From the NCBI GenBank assembly GCA_050084515.1, contig CM114274.1, forward strand, positions 41,974,001 to 42,038,000: DNA of 64,000 nucleotides, given 5' to 3'. Position numbers and translations under genes: made by a program. Source of the DNA: Blasia pusilla. Taxonomy: Eukaryota; Marchantiophyta; Marchantiopsida; Blasiales. Numbering within the stretch: position 1 is the first letter of the stretch; the number at the start of each line of letters is the position of its first letter. Below, piece by piece: positions 12,023 to 24,875 of this stretch. The notes below the pieces were generated by a model. The model was not told where the DNA came from. It saw only the letters and a list, made by a program, of their open reading frames with translations, and made no database searches.

Positions 12023-12520
12023 TCACTGATATCGGCTAGTGCTGGAAGTGGGCGTTTCGTTTAGCAGAGACCAGCGAGGGTCCTGCTTTGCATCGCATCG
12101 CATCGTGATCAAGACGTACAGTGGCTGACTACGCACATCGATCGTCGCGTATGCGGCTCGCCGGAGAGATGCAAGCCCGTGATGGTGTGCGATCCATGAG
12201 TGACTCATGCCTCTATCGGTTCCGGCATCGGATCACAGCCAGCGAACATTTGGAGCGATCCGCCACCTCCGTGGCCAACCCTTACCGTACAGATCGATAG
12301 CGAGAGTTGAGTCACTTGACATCCACTGAATTACTTCAAGTCCAGACGCCTGCCTCCTTTACCCAGTGGAGCACCTTTCGACTGCATCGTGGCGAGCTTA
12401 GATTGGCCACATTACTAAACGCCTCTTGCGCCAAGAGTCCCACGCGCTCTGCGTCAAGGATGATGTGAAGTGCGTGCGTGGATGCAAGGCTATGATCATT
12501 CAGAACGGTATTTTAGGTCT

Positions 12521-12573
12521 GGTAGTTGACGGGGCGGTTTTGTTCCGCCCGCGAAACAGCCGCGTCAACTACC
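12521..12573. repeat. Nested hairpin, 11-bp outer stem
   Basis: GGTAGTTGACG at 12521-12531 pairs exactly with CGTCAACTACC at 12563-12573. Inside it GGGCGG (12532-12537) pairs with CCGCCC (12545-12550). It is GC-rich and has no obvious transposon context. Confidence 0.85.
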
Positions 12574-13652
12574 ATCCGTACTACCTGGCTGCGATCGTTT
12601 CTGGTCGGCCGGAAGCCGGGTAAGAGTCAGCCGCTAGGGCTTCCGTCCGACCGCTGATAATGCATGATGGATGGCGCAGCTGTGCAGCTGGAGGGGTGTG
12701 CACCGACGAAAAGGGATAATCCGTAATGGTGTGATGTTCGCTTATGATAGGAAAGCCACGGCCGCAGATGTGTATGGCATAGATGGCGAAGATGGAGTGC
12801 TAGCATGGGGAAAGTGATTGCAAGCCGAGGAGATCGATAATGCTCATGGAGTATTCTTATGGACGTCTCCTGACGACATTCGTTGAGCTTCACAAGCGTC
12901 CTCGAAGAGTGTGACTCGTCTCATTCATCCGATGTGAGCTTCTGTACATATTCTCGATCGTGGACGGATTCCCGTCGCCGAGCGAGCGGCCGAGACGTAT
13001 TCCAGCGTTGAAAAATACGCATTCCACGGTTTCAAATGGCCTCTTCCAAAATCAATCGTCCAAACTCGGAATCCAAGGTTTGCAAATTCCAACTTGTTTA
13101 GATATTTAGGATACTGCATTTTCTTAATCTCGATGAAGTCAGATATTCGTTCCCTTGTATGGTGGGAGACGATTTTCTGACACCGATGTGGACGGGATTT
13201 ATTTCCGACAACTGGAAACATAAACAGAGAGAAAGATATATATGTGTACAAAGGAGTCCACCTTGGAACCGAATGGGCATCTATGTAAGTCTCTTGAACT
13301 AGCCTGATTGATGGCGAGTTTCCTCCAGGGAAAGACCCGTCGGACGAGTCTATCTATCTCCGTAAACTTGATCGAACTCCAACGATCATGGGTACCGGTA
13401 TGCAAGGAATTGTACAAGGGACGAATAGAATCGAGGCTCAGAAGAACATATAATATTGTTTTTCGAAAAAACTCACGTGAAGGTTTTGCCGAACTCTCAA
13501 GCCCCGAACTTGGAATCCTCGAGAGGCTCTACATATTCAAAGGAAAATCACCGCCTCATGAAATTGTGAATCATTGGAGCTTGCGCTCGGGGCTGTCAAA
13601 TAAGAGCCGGTAAAAAGTTACGTCCACGGATCAGGTGCGATCTATGGACTAA

Positions 13653-16600
13653 TTAATCCCAGGACCGAGGACATTCCGGTGATGCATTCGGATGTAAGGG
13701 AGGCCAAGAATGCGGAGTCGGAGCACCAGAGGCGGTCGGGACGGGAGGATCATTCCAATGGATAGACGGAAGCTTGATGGCGGAATCGATCTCGTCGGGG
13801 AGCCCTCTCTGGCGACCCATGAGCATAACCACGGCCAAAATGAGACGCCCCATGGGACTCCACTTTCCAGAGAAGCTATAGGGAACGTCCTCGCAAGCGG
13901 GCAGAGGCTGCTCCCCCTGCGCTGATCGTTTCGCACAGCTGTAGCCGACTGACATTCCAACACCGCCATAGGCACTGCACTTCAGTCATTCCTCGCGCAG
14001 GTTTGAACAGAACCGTCATCAGATTGGAGCTTTTAGTCGAGACCGATCGAGAGTAATCGTGAGACTATGACATAATTATTACCAGAGAGCGCAAGTACTA
14101 CAAAAGCAAATGATGTTGGAGATGGAGCTGTTGATCGATCTGGGTCCTCTTTCGTAGTTAGTCTGATATATCAATGGTGTAAATTGGACGGATGTCGGAA
14201 GGATCATTAGCAGGACTGTCGAGCTGCAACAGAAGAAATGGGCATTTGGGAGATGGAGGTCGGGTCTATCCTTCTTTAGAGCATGCTGACTATAAGGGTG
14301 CGATAATTAGACGGTATCTTAGTTGGAGATCGATTGAGAATTTTCGTCAACTAGAGAAATGATTTAAGAGCTCTTGCTATCTAGGTAAGACGGAAACCAA
14401 AAAAATCGAAGAGGAGATGGAGGTTGGACCTATCAATCGATCAGTACCTGACGACTTCGAAGATGATGTTGAAGATGGAGAAGTTCAAGGGATCTTCTCG
14501 GATTGGTTTTCCTTCGATGATGCAAATGGTAAAGAGGATGATGCACAAGTAGACTGAGTCATGGGCGAGAAGCTTCCTTGACTGAAACGTTAGGCTATTT
14601 CCTGATGAATTTCCCGCTTCCCATTGTTTCCGAAAGATAGCCATGTCCGTTTCCTCATACTGTGCAGAGTTCTGCCTCAACAAGAAGATTGGATACACTG
14701 CGACATACCTGGAAGCATGCACAACTTCATTCATGAACATCCACTAGATTAAGATCCTAACTTACCGAGGGCTCCAAGCTGTAGGAGGCGTATCTCTAAG
14801 CGTCGCAAACAAAACTAGGACGCGCTCGGAAACGCCAAACTCTTTCGGACTTCGCTGGAGGCTCCATAATCCCTGGAAACTTATGCGGATCTAGGTGAAT
14901 ACCTTTATCCTGAGGATGAGCGAGAATTCGGCTATTTATCTAGATCCGCTCGTACCATGGGGAAAACAGATTCAGACTTAATTCAGAGCGTATAGATATA
15001 TCGGCCTGGCTGGTCAGCTGTACACGATTCAGTTCAAGAAGGCATCCACACTGATCCAGAACTGAACCAACCAGTAAGACTTGAAAAACATTAATTGACT
15101 GCAGAGCTTGCTGCGAGGAGACATAACTAGAAAATCCTGGTCGATACGACGATTAGAAAAACTCTGTCGAGCGTGCTTTGGGTGGAGGAATTTAAAAGGG
15201 GCCGAGATATTCATACATCATGTAGACGTAGAGCACGAGCATGGTTGGAGAGAGATCACCGATGACCACTACGGAGCCTCCAGAGTTCCGCACGCTCACG
15301 GACTGATACACGCCGTCGACAATCTTGGACACAGGATCTACGCCCGCAAGCGCTTTGGAGTGCCAGTCCAAGGCACAGAAGAAAACGAGCTGAAATACTG
15401 TGAATCCCACGAGCGTTAGCAACAGCCATACAGTCTGCCTTGCAGGAAACAAGTGCGTATAGCACCTCCGGGGGTACACGAGCAAATACCTGTAGACAGA
15501 TTTCTTATCGCTGGATGCATTCCAATGGAGAGAGGAAATGATCATGCGGATGAAAAGTGGGTACAGAAGATTGCCCATGAGAGAGGCGAGTGTGTATAGG
15601 AGCAGCAGCGACGGGCTAGATTGGAACGGGATCAGGTTGTCATCGTGGAGCGAGACGCCGGAGTTTGTGAACGCGGAGATGGAAGAGAAGAACGAGAAGA
15701 AGACGGTGTTGATATCGCGCTCCTTCAAAACAGCTTGTGCTCGTGGTGTCACGGCGACGTAGAGGTTAGTTACGGCGAAAGCTATCAGCTGCGTGAGGAT
15801 CATGTATGCGGGCACCAGTCCGCAGAGAGCCACGAGGCTCTGATGCTCGATTGCGTTTCTCACTCCCATGGTAGACTCGGCCATCTTCTCACCCTTCTCT
15901 ACAATACCATCGATAGAAAGAGGGGTTCGGTCAGTCGTCGACTCAGGTCTTGAGGCTCCCAGGATCTCGGAAGTGTGGTGTATTCCATTCGCTTTGAGAC
16001 CCTCACAATCATCAGATGCGGTCCCGAGTGAATGTCTACCTCCAGATCGAGCTGCAAAGTGAACCGCACCCGCTCCGGTAGGCCTCTCATCGTCGGTGAT
16101 ATCGTGTTCTGGCAAGTCCGAAACAATTTGATGCCGGATTCTGGATTCTTCTGGTTTCCTCTCCATAGTCACATCCTCGAGGGTTGCAATCCTGTCAGTG
16201 ATGGAGAACTCCGGGATTGGGAAGAGTTTCCTCTCGGTCTCTAACTCTTTGGTACTAGAGGTCAGATGCTGTTGGTGGTAGCGGTGGAAGTAGTACATAC
16301 GGACCCAGATAGGCAGAAGCGAAGTGAAGACTGGGCTTCCTAGAGTCATCAAGATGAGCAGCACCCAGTCATCGAAAAGAGTGAAGTCGGACATTCGGAC
16401 ACTCGTGATTCCTGTGGCGGTGGAAACGGAGACAGCGTTCATGATGGCATTGACGACGGAAATCTCTGGTACATTGAGATTTCCTCTGTGCGAGACCCAC
16501 AAAATGATCGCGCCGACAGTAGACAAGATGAGGAAGTATGCGAGGTGGATGCGGTAGAATTTCAGGTGGCGTCTGATCCAATGTGGAATCCTCACATCCA

Positions 16601-16829
16601 CCCTCTTCCAACAATTAATACAGCTGCACTGGAATGCACATCGCCATCCCGATTTTTCCTCTAGCTCGCTCGCAATTGGAGGATGTCGGATCGAGGAATG
16701 CGGCTCCCATATATTGGGATTTTTCGCCCGGCTCGCTGACCTGAATTTGGGGCTCCCGCAGTAGCTTCGCTCATTCTTCTGCTCCGTGTCACCACCCTCT
16801 GACAGGGGAAGATCGAGAGAAACTTCCAT
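13653..16829 (-). CDS. HKT: HKT-type high-affinity K+/Na+ transporter
   Basis: This plasma-membrane cation transporter of the HKT/Trk family moves Na+ or K+ into cells. I model three exons: 16829-15217, 14708-14448 and 13974-13653. The junctions (AT|GTATGA, CAG|G; CAG|GTACTG, CAG|T) keep phase 2 at both introns and give 731 residues. I start at the first ATG, 16829; the frame is open 24 bases further upstream, but without an ATG. Four membrane-pore-membrane units are visible. The filter glycines are at about residue 140 (TATGITSVRM), 391 (FTNSGVS), 517 (VRNSGG) and in exon 3 (AYGGVGMSVGYSC). Exon 2 holds the last segments before pore D (DPLNFSIFNIIFEVV). The first filter position is Gly, not Ser, as in K+-permeable class II HKTs and Trk proteins. 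The protein is longer than usual (500-560) because of a hydrophilic loop at about 182-327 and a proline-rich tail. No frame break is seen. Confidence 0.93.
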
Positions 16830-16859
16830 CGTGTAAGCAAGGTTCGAAATCAATTAAGA

Positions 16860-18580
16860 AAGGGACCATCCAAAGTACGATCCAAGTTACATACCCAGAG
16901 CTCTCTAATCTCCGATCAACAGCCCGAGAGTGTCAGTTTTATCAAGAAGCTAGAAATGTACAGATGGGAATATGAGACCCACTATTTCAGGTGCAAATCT
17001 TGATCTGTAGACTGTCAGAAGTAGTGACGAATCGCATTGGTGATCAAGAACTTCCATATATTTGACGGATGCAGTTTATTAGAGCTCCAAATACACGGTC
17101 TCGTCTGAAGAAAGCTTCCGAGCCCCTTGGCCATAGTCTACAGATATCACCAGTATTTTCCCCGTTTTGATAGAACCTGAAATCCACCTATAAACTTACT
17201 GGACCGTTTCCTGATGCTAGGTTTATGGATCTAAGATCACGGATTATAGACTGTTTGATAGGTCCAATTAGAATCCAAGAATCTCAAGTACTAACAGGCC
17301 TGCAGTCCAAATGTAAGATTGACGTCAGTCTGTTATCTGGTTGTTGATATGCATGACTGCTTCGGAGCAACTGAAGGGAATTGGATTGCTAAATCTGAAC
17401 AGAAAATGTCTTCATCGATCATTCATGAGGTACTTATGAATAACGAAATTAGAGTCGTCTTCTAAACTATTACCTTGATGTGATCACTTACGTTAGAAAG
17501 GTTCTTCCTACGATCCCATCAACATTGCACTAGCTGGAAATCGATCGTATTCGAGTCAATGACCTTCTAAGCTTTAAGAATATCTCCATATCCTAGGCCA
17601 AATCTGTCGTCTTTCTCCCACTCTATTCCCATCCGATTTTGATCCAGCAGTGCGTTGTACTTGTAGCTAGTTATATCATCACCCGAGTGGATCCTGGCTG
17701 GTGGCTGGTGTTCCGATTTTCTGTTGTCCCGATGATAAATTGAACTGAACCATTCATGAAGAGAAGACCGGATCGTGAGCATGTACGTCTGGGGAATGGA
17801 CGCGGTTGGAGGCAGCCAAGCTATCGAAGAACCGGGGAGGTGGGTGAGATGCAGAGAATGAAATCATTGTCACTGATGAAAGGAAGAGTCTTGAAGGGCT
17901 TAGTCCATCAGAACATCTAAATGTAAAGACTGGTGGGTGCATTTATCCAATCTAGAAACGTATAAGGAGCCCTATAAGAAACACATCGAAACTATCCTAT
18001 CAAGCACCGGCAGCTTGCTGAGCAAAATCTCCGCTCTTGATCGATCTACACTTCAATATGAGCACTGGCACCTTCCTATTGACCATCTCTGCTCACGATC
18101 GATGGAAACCTAAATATCTGGACCTCTCGTCATGAGCAGCAGACTCAAGAGGACACGAGTGGCAGAAAGTGAGGCGACCTAAGGAATGCAGACCGAGTTC
18201 TCTACTGCCTCTCCGTTAGCACTACATATGTATATATACCTATCCTCGATCTTTCAAACTTCGCACCCGATGCGAGCGCTCATGACGAGAAATGAATCAG
18301 CTTTCGAATTCTAGTCAATGAACGATCGTGATCTGCCTCAACTCCAACGTGATCGTGATCATTCCCTCCAAACGCAGCGGCGGTGACAACCCACGACTTC
18401 ACTCCACGGCAGCGCCCATGAGAGTCGCTTACCTACTGACCGACCGTAGAAGTTTCAGTCATCGATTTGAATCTGGATGAAGAGGTGAGAGAGGTATTCT
18501 GCAACGTATTGCGATCGCAGGGTATTCTGCAACTGCGCTTTAAGCACTACAATCGCTGCATGTGACCGCTTTTTAGTTTC
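16860..18580. other. Upstream region of HKT, no other gene seen
   Basis: About 1.7 kb upstream of the HKT start. It contains short imperfect duplications (for example around 18025 and 18090) and a GTATATATACCTA stretch near 18230, but no supported coding sequence. Any HKT promoter must lie in its first part; I could not fix a TATA box. Confidence 0.4.
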
Positions 18581-18590
18581 TCTGAGGAGC

Positions 18591-18670
18591 GCCGGATTCG
18601 CAGGCTGCCGTCGATCTCATCGCGAGTAGTGGCGGACTCGCAGGGTGCCGTAGATCTCATCACGAGCAGA
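18591..18670. repeat. 40-bp tandem duplication
   Basis: GCCGGATTCGCAGGCTGCCG at 18591 is repeated with a few changes at 18631, 40 bp later (two units). Just upstream, GGTATTCTGCAAC also occurs twice, near 18495 and 18520. Confidence 0.8.
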
Positions 18671-18839
18671 CGTGCCCAGCTGCCACCTCAAGGTAGTACG
18701 CTTCGATGCATGCATTACTGTGGACTCCTGGAACTTCGGAGTCAGCCACCGACGCGACCGAGATTGGACAGATGGCGCAACGGATCGGCCCCGATTCGAA
18801 GGAGCTTCGGCAAGCGTGGTCAAATAGGACAGTGAGCGT

Positions 18840-19045
18840 TAACTTGGAAAAGTTTGAGCTCTGCCCTTACCTGTACAACCCCCAAGAATATATGAACTTT
18901 TTGTTGCCAAACTTGAAACGGCAGTGCTCTGCCCATAGGTGTACAACCCCAAAGAATATATAAACTTTTTGTGGCCAAACTTGAAGCGGCAGTGCTCTGC
19001 CCATAGGTATTACCCCAACAATGTATAAACTTTTTGTGGGGGATT
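18840..19045. repeat. 68-bp tandem repeat, about three units
   Basis: TGTACAACCCC is found at 18872 and 18940, with a diverged version near 19008. Each unit also carries AACTTTTTGT and AAACTTGAA followed by GGCAGTGCTCTGCCC. Period 68 bp. Confidence 0.88.
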
Positions 19046-19049
19046 TCCT

Positions 19050-20560
19050 TTAGCTAAAGTAAAGTAGCGAATATAATTTCCACTTTATTGAGGGTAGAAA
19101 ATGATAGAAACATAGGTGAAAAGCAAGTTAGATGCCAAAATCCAAAAGGACAAAGTAATGGAAGATTTAACACTAAAAAAAATCAAGAAATGCAAAAAAG
19201 AAAAAGGCAATTAGGTTCATAAATCCATTTCTTTAATTGCCACCAAAAAAAAAAAATTCTTTTTTTTTTTAAAAAAAATATTTTGTATAGAACTTTAGTA
19301 CTTATAAACTACAAAAGATAACTCTTGAAGTTTGTAGAACATGGATATCTAGTGGTACTAGTCATGGATGCTAATAGCATCATTTTTCACCATATGCACA
19401 TGAGATAAATCATGGATAGTTTCCTATCACTAAAGCTGTCCATGAGATCCTCTAAATGAAATCCAAGGCATAATCTTTGAGCTCTCAAGAATTGAGGAAA
19501 ATGAAAGAATGAGAATATTTCATAATGCGTCTTGAATATCAATATAAACAATCTTAATGATAACTATGATTCTTCAAAGAAAATGCTTAAATTTTCATTC
19601 TTGAGAAAGTTCTTAGTTTATAAGCCCTTTTGAAGTTATAATGAATTTCTAGAAAGAGGATAGAAAAGAAAAAATAGCCAACCTATGGAAGAAATGTAAA
19701 AGGGCAATCAAGATAGGGGAAAACAGAAATACTTAAGAATCCTATAAGCCAATTGAGAATAAATCTTTGGTAAAATTTTGAAAGGATATTATTTATTTTC
19801 TTAATTCTTCTATTGATGAGATAAAAATGGAAAATTAATATGCTTTTCAAAAAAGCTTTAGTAAAAAATTTGAAACAAAATCAATGGGAATCCAAGAACC
19901 TAAATCCGTTTAGTGGAAAAGGTCAAATAAAGAGTAGATAGTGAGTATTTTTTTAAGAAAGGCATTATAGAGACCATATCCCACAAAGCTTGACTTTAAG
20001 GAATAAGACAGAAAGTTGCTTTAAAAAATAGGTAGAAGAATCCACTCCTAAAACAAAAGTACTTATATTATGGGTATTATAAGGGAAGAAAGAGGATTTG
20101 ACAAATTTCCTTGGACAATGCTTTAAGTATATTTAAATGTGCAATGGTAAAGAGTGGGTTACTCTACATTATGCAATATGAGAGTGTAGGAACAAAATGA
20201 GATTTACAAGTTATTCTCTTTACTAATGGATATATCATAAATATAGAGATATGCCATCTAAGATTAAATTAAACTTATTAGCCATTTCAACTTGGCTTAT
20301 AGGATATAGGCCACTCTTATATTTATCAAGATGACTAACAATGCAAGTTGAAAAAAATTTAATTGAATATTTTGGGAGTGACAATTGCTACATACTAAAA
20401 AATTCAATAAAATCCTTGGTTTTTTTCAAGTGCAAATGGCTTGACAACCACCAAGGATTTGATGAATATCAAGAGTGGAGCATATCTTATAAGCAAGGTT
20501 GCATGGAAACGGACAAGTCCGAACATGCCCGCATCCAAGTCGTCCCCATGCCTGTCCTGA
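19050..20560. other. AT-rich decayed repeat region
   Basis: AT-rich DNA with poly-A and poly-T runs and no clear coding sequence. Parts (for example near 19800) resemble stretches of the 52-54 kb AT-rich region, so the two probably share an old dispersed repeat. A 131-codon open frame from 20341 gives no convincing domain. Confidence 0.45.
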
Positions 20561-20689
20561 GCTTCCAACCCGGGTTGACGGATCTCAGACCCGTTGCATG
20601 GCCAACATGGCGGGCAAGGGGCAGGCTAGGCGTAGGCTCCATGCGGGCATGTGAGGGTTGGACACGGGCTAGAGCAGGCAGGTGTGGTT

Positions 20690-20765
20690 TAGGACGGGTG
20701 GGGCGCGGGCTTAGGACAGATGGGGTGCGGGCTTAGGGCGGGTTGGGCGCAAGCTCTAGGCGGGC
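20690..20765. repeat. 22-bp GC-rich minisatellite
   Basis: TAGGACGGGTGGGGCGCGGG and variants begin at 20690, 20712 and 20734, exactly 22 bp apart, with a partial unit at about 20757. It is a sharp GC-rich island between AT-rich regions. Confidence 0.85.
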
Positions 20766-20770
20766 AGCAA

Positions 20771-22780
20771 CGGGAAACCATAGATTGGTCGCGGGCTAAG
20801 GTGCTCTAGATAGACACGTGCGGGCTCAGAGCAGGCACACACAGATTGTCATGCGCCTACTCTCCTTGAATTTCAATCTTAGTGTTGCGGAATCGTACGT
20901 TCAGTAGGACATGATCTCATTGCCAACCTACACCCAAACGCACTCACGTTAGTCTAGCTTTGGGTCAAGAAGCCTTCCAAGTCCTCAACCCGGAATCTCA
21001 TCAAGCTTAACCTTTCCTCATTCATAGGTTCCCAACACAGGCAAGTCTTCCGAGACTTGGGATAGACTTTCTCATTAGTCCAGGCAACTCAAACGGCATT
21101 TGCACGGCTAGCGATCCCAAGTGTCCAACAGACCTTGCATGAGCCCCTAACTGAGACTTAACGATATTAGTGGCAAGTTGGAATCCAATAGGGGTCTCCA
21201 AAATCCCTCTATTGAACTTGGTTTGGGTTTTGAAGCCCGACACCAAACTCACGATCCGTTCCATGCCCTAGGGTTGTCCCGCGGCGCCCAAAGTGGGGTT
21301 CAAATCCCAAACACTCTTGAAAACCTTCCCCCTTACTAATTCTTATGGGAAACTCCGGGGTACCCCTACCTTTGGAAAAGACCATCCGAGCCCCTCTTTT
21401 TGGCCCTTAACCAGACTCCTCTTATAGGAAATATAGGCCCATATCTCAACCTCTACGCAAAAGTTTTCAAAGATCTTAGGTGTATTGGAACCGACTTGAC
21501 ATAAGCTTTCCAATGCTACCTTATTTGTCCCAAACGCCTCTTTGGACTCAAAATTATGGTCAAAAAGATAGTCGGAAACTCCCAACCACTATCCGTGTCT
21601 CAATTCTGATTTTCACCCCTTGGCCGCTTCTCGTCCAAGACTTGATTTCTCTCAAGTCACAGTACCACATTTGGTTCCGATTTCTTAGTGATGACCACAA
21701 CACACAAAACACTCAAAACGCTTGCCTCGCTCACGTCTCGCCTCTTGTGTTTGTTAACTCCTAAAGTGCAACAAATCATCCTAACGTGAGCTTGCTAGAG
21801 CTCAGATGTTCCGCTTGGCGCTTGTTTGGTTATGAGGGTCCCGACATAGAAAGGATGCGGGCTCGGGTGTGGGACTAGGGTACCCACGCCTACACGAACA
21901 CATTCGTCCATAGGACGGACGTGGATATGGCCATGTTTGTTGACAACCAAGACGCCAAATTTTCCAAATTGATGAGAAAATGAGTGTATGCTCAAGTAGG
22001 ACTAACCATAGGAATTCAATAATAAATCCCTAAAGGCTAAACAGAAAAAAAGGCTAATCCATAGCCAATACATAACAAAACACAATATTAGCGAAGACCT
22101 ATGCAATATATATAGACATCTTTTAAATAGATGCAAAATCACTTTTAATCTTTCATGTAAAAAATCATGGTTAGTAGCGTGCATGCTTTCAAAGAAGAAG
22201 TGTCAATAATTATTTATGAATGTATCTTATAAATGACAATGTATTACCATATTAAAGAGGATAAAGAGCTACTAAGAGTGCCTTACTTGATCACCTATGG
22301 GACAATATTTAATGATCACCAACTTATCCCCACATTAGCATTAGCACCTACATCATGCCTTTCCTCATCAAATACTCCCTACCTATTTAGATGGAAAGAG
22401 TATATAAGATTAATTTGGTTAATATGATCATGAGGTATCATCAATTAAATATACATGTGTGGATAGAGATTTTGTAATCTAAGAAAGAATTCCTTAGAAG
22501 GGAGGAGATATACAAGGTGAGTGATAAGTGTGTTTAAGATTGCAAGGATGGTAAAATAGTAGGGTTTGCTCGTGATAGTTGAAACTATGCTTTTTGGTTG
22601 AAGGAGTACTCATAATAACAAATATGAAATTGTATTAGAATCCAATAGAATCATAAATTAACTACCATTAAAAAAAAATTCATCCAAAATCTATCAGCAA
22701 AAAAAATACTATACGAAATGTAAGAAGAGGTGCTACAAACATATTAAAAGTGCTAAAACTCAAAGAACAAAAAAAAAAAC
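20771..22780. other. Probable non-coding LTR-retroelement sequence
   Basis: No open frame of note and no recognisable gene. The region lies just below the Ty3/gypsy reverse transcriptase remnant at 22.8-23.2 kb and may be the rest of that element. This assignment rests on position only. Confidence 0.3.
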
Positions 22781-22789
22781 CCAAAATTG

Positions 22790-23240
22790 GTGAATATCAA
22801 GTTACTTGGATATTTCATATTACCTAAGTACTTAATATGCTCAAAGGAGAACTTACACTTCTCTAGATGTAACTTTAGCCTTGGTAACTACAACCCTCTT
22901 CTTCCTATCTTCCACTCTAAAACAAGTTTGCAAGATGTCGTTCATGCTTCTCCACCCTAGTGATGAAAAATATGATATCGTTAATGTAACATCTAACAAA
23001 ATCCACGCGAATCAAGATCCCATCCATGATAATTTGAAACTTAGCAAGACATTCTTTAATCTAAATGATAAGATACCCTAAATGCTACTTGTACATACCA
23101 AAGAATATCATCTTTTCCTTGTCTTTATAGGATAGCCCTTGTTGACTCTAAATTACAAAACACTTTATTCACGAGTAACTTTTCCTCTGGAACCTAAATG
23201 TATCTTCTATATAGGGGAGCCTATGCATACCTTGAAGTAT
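22790..23240 (-). mobile_element. Ty3/gypsy reverse transcriptase remnant
   Basis: On the minus strand, with several stop codons and shifts, the reading FVRCYINDII (about 22965-22995) matches the Ty3/gypsy core FVRCYIDDII, with the first catalytic Asp changed to Asn. Flanking words fit the same domain: AKFQIIMDGIL before it and EKHERHLANLF after it. Further out, KCKFSFEHIKYLG is recoverable in shifted frames. The copy is inactive. Confidence 0.75.
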
Positions 23241-23249
23241 TTAGTTCAA

Positions 23250-24870
23250 TTGATTATTGATGATTATCAATCATGATAATTTGACTTATCTCTAAAACAC
23301 ATAATTGACTTTTAAATCAATTTCAAACTATCTTATTCAACTACCCCTAAAATATAAATCAACATCATGCTAGTTTAGTGATCTATTGGTTGGGAGGGCC
23401 AAGAGACTTTTCAAAATTAAATGAATACTTACAAATCGCAATATAGATTATTGGGACATCGAGTCATATTGTGGTTGGTAAGAAAAAATGTTTGAGGATT
23501 TGGCATGTTAGGATTTCCATTTCACTAAATCTTCAAGCCTCGTACCATGTTAGGATTTTCATTTCACTTAAAGCGTGATAGCATGATTCCTAGAACAATC
23601 ATGTCTCCTACCTCTCTTATTTTTTCATTAAATTCCTCCTCGTAAGATCAGTTCTCACTTTCGTAACGAAAGTTCGAGACATTTACAGTATCTCGAACTT
23701 TCCCGGCACGTGAAACTGCGATTGTGAACACGGACCCCCGACCTACCGTCTACCATCCATTTGGGTGGCTACGTGCATGCATGCATGCGTGCGTCCTACG
23801 CAACCGCCACAGTGGGTGGCCGGATCTGGGATTTGCTGTACCGCTGCACTGTCTGTTCCAATCACCCACCGGTTGTTAATAGGGACTGTACCCATTTCGT
23901 TTCCCGATGAGTTAGCGGACGTTCTGATCTCTCCAGTCCTTGCGACGTATGTATACTTGCGGTGCACATGAGTTAGTGTCCAGATTCAATGCGGTTGGCC
24001 CGAATGGGGTTATGGCAGTGTATTGCGAATAGGGCGTATGCGCAGCGGAAAAAGAAAGAGTGTTGCAAAAGGATTAAGAAGATAGGAGCACGCTAGCATA
24101 TTCATGGATTCCACGATTGAGACAGGGAGTATTTCTCGAGGGTATGGGAGTAAAGTTTTGCGTTAGGAAGGTGGACATACGAGGAAAGTGGTTGAGTTGG
24201 GGCTTAGGTTACAGTATTAAAGGTGAATCGGGAGTAAGCTCGTAAACATTCGACCAGGAAGTGTAGTTGCATATTTTGGACGTTGTAGCCCAAGATATTT
24301 AGAATCCGGATTGTAAGGGGCACAAACTTCTTCTTCATCGTTTCTAGGGAGCTTATTTAATGGGACGATAGCACGGTGCTCTATGGATATCAGAGAAATA
24401 ACAAGTATAACCCTTTCTCTCAAATCTCTATTTTAAGGGTTTAGGGATAAGTGATTCCTGTTTTACTTTGCAAGGGAGAGCTCTCCCAAACCATTATTTA
24501 CCTACACGGCGGAATTTTTTTGGGATAAATTAGAGGGCGTATCTCACCGAGGACCTTATTTTTAGGCGGCACCTCGTGGAGGTGATAGGGAGTTCACCAT
24601 TCGCCCTTCCTAAACGCTTTGAGTGTCTAATGTCCAGCCAATCCCAAGGCTCCGCTCTTATCCGGAAGGCAATATACGCATCATCGAGCTCGATTATTAG
24701 TCTTAATAGTAATTCTATGCTCCGTTTCCTTAAGCTTAATAGCGCTGGCGTCCGTGTCGTCTCGTCTAAGAAGGGCCGCGTTGGTACATGGATGGCAGCA
24801 GGTATATGTATGTGGAGATATCATCGATTCCAGTTCGTGATGAGAATAAGAATGGGTCCAGTTGAATTGT
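23250..24870. other. Intergenic region, no gene recognised
   Basis: No supported coding sequence. It contains a 27-bp direct repeat around CATGTTAGGATTT (23503 and 23548) and a perfect 12-bp inverted repeat at 23668-23679 and 23691-23702 (GAAAGTTCGAGA, 11-nt loop). Confidence 0.45.
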
Positions 24871-24875
24871 AGGTA

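Larger units (their letters stand above)
9090..13640. other. Intergenic region, no gene recognised
   Basis: About 4.5 kb between the 8.3-8.9 kb duplication and the end of the HKT gene. Open frames are short and show no recognisable domain. Two strong inverted repeats lie at 11997-12022 and 12521-12573. The stretch near 9255-9345 weakly resembles the upstream region of the germin-like gene. Confidence 0.5.

Noticed and set aside
15192-15953. Plus-strand open frames across the HKT gene
   Set aside because: They lie antisense to a well supported coding exon and follow its codon pattern; shadows.
20341-20736. 131-codon frame with FFKCKWLDN, similar to the C-terminal part of CACTA (TNP2) transposases
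   Set aside because: Only about ten residues match, the rest runs into the GC-rich minisatellite, and no transposase core or CACTA ends are visible.
21343-21585. 80-codon minus-strand frame
   Set aside because: No domain recognised; the region looks like non-coding retroelement sequence.
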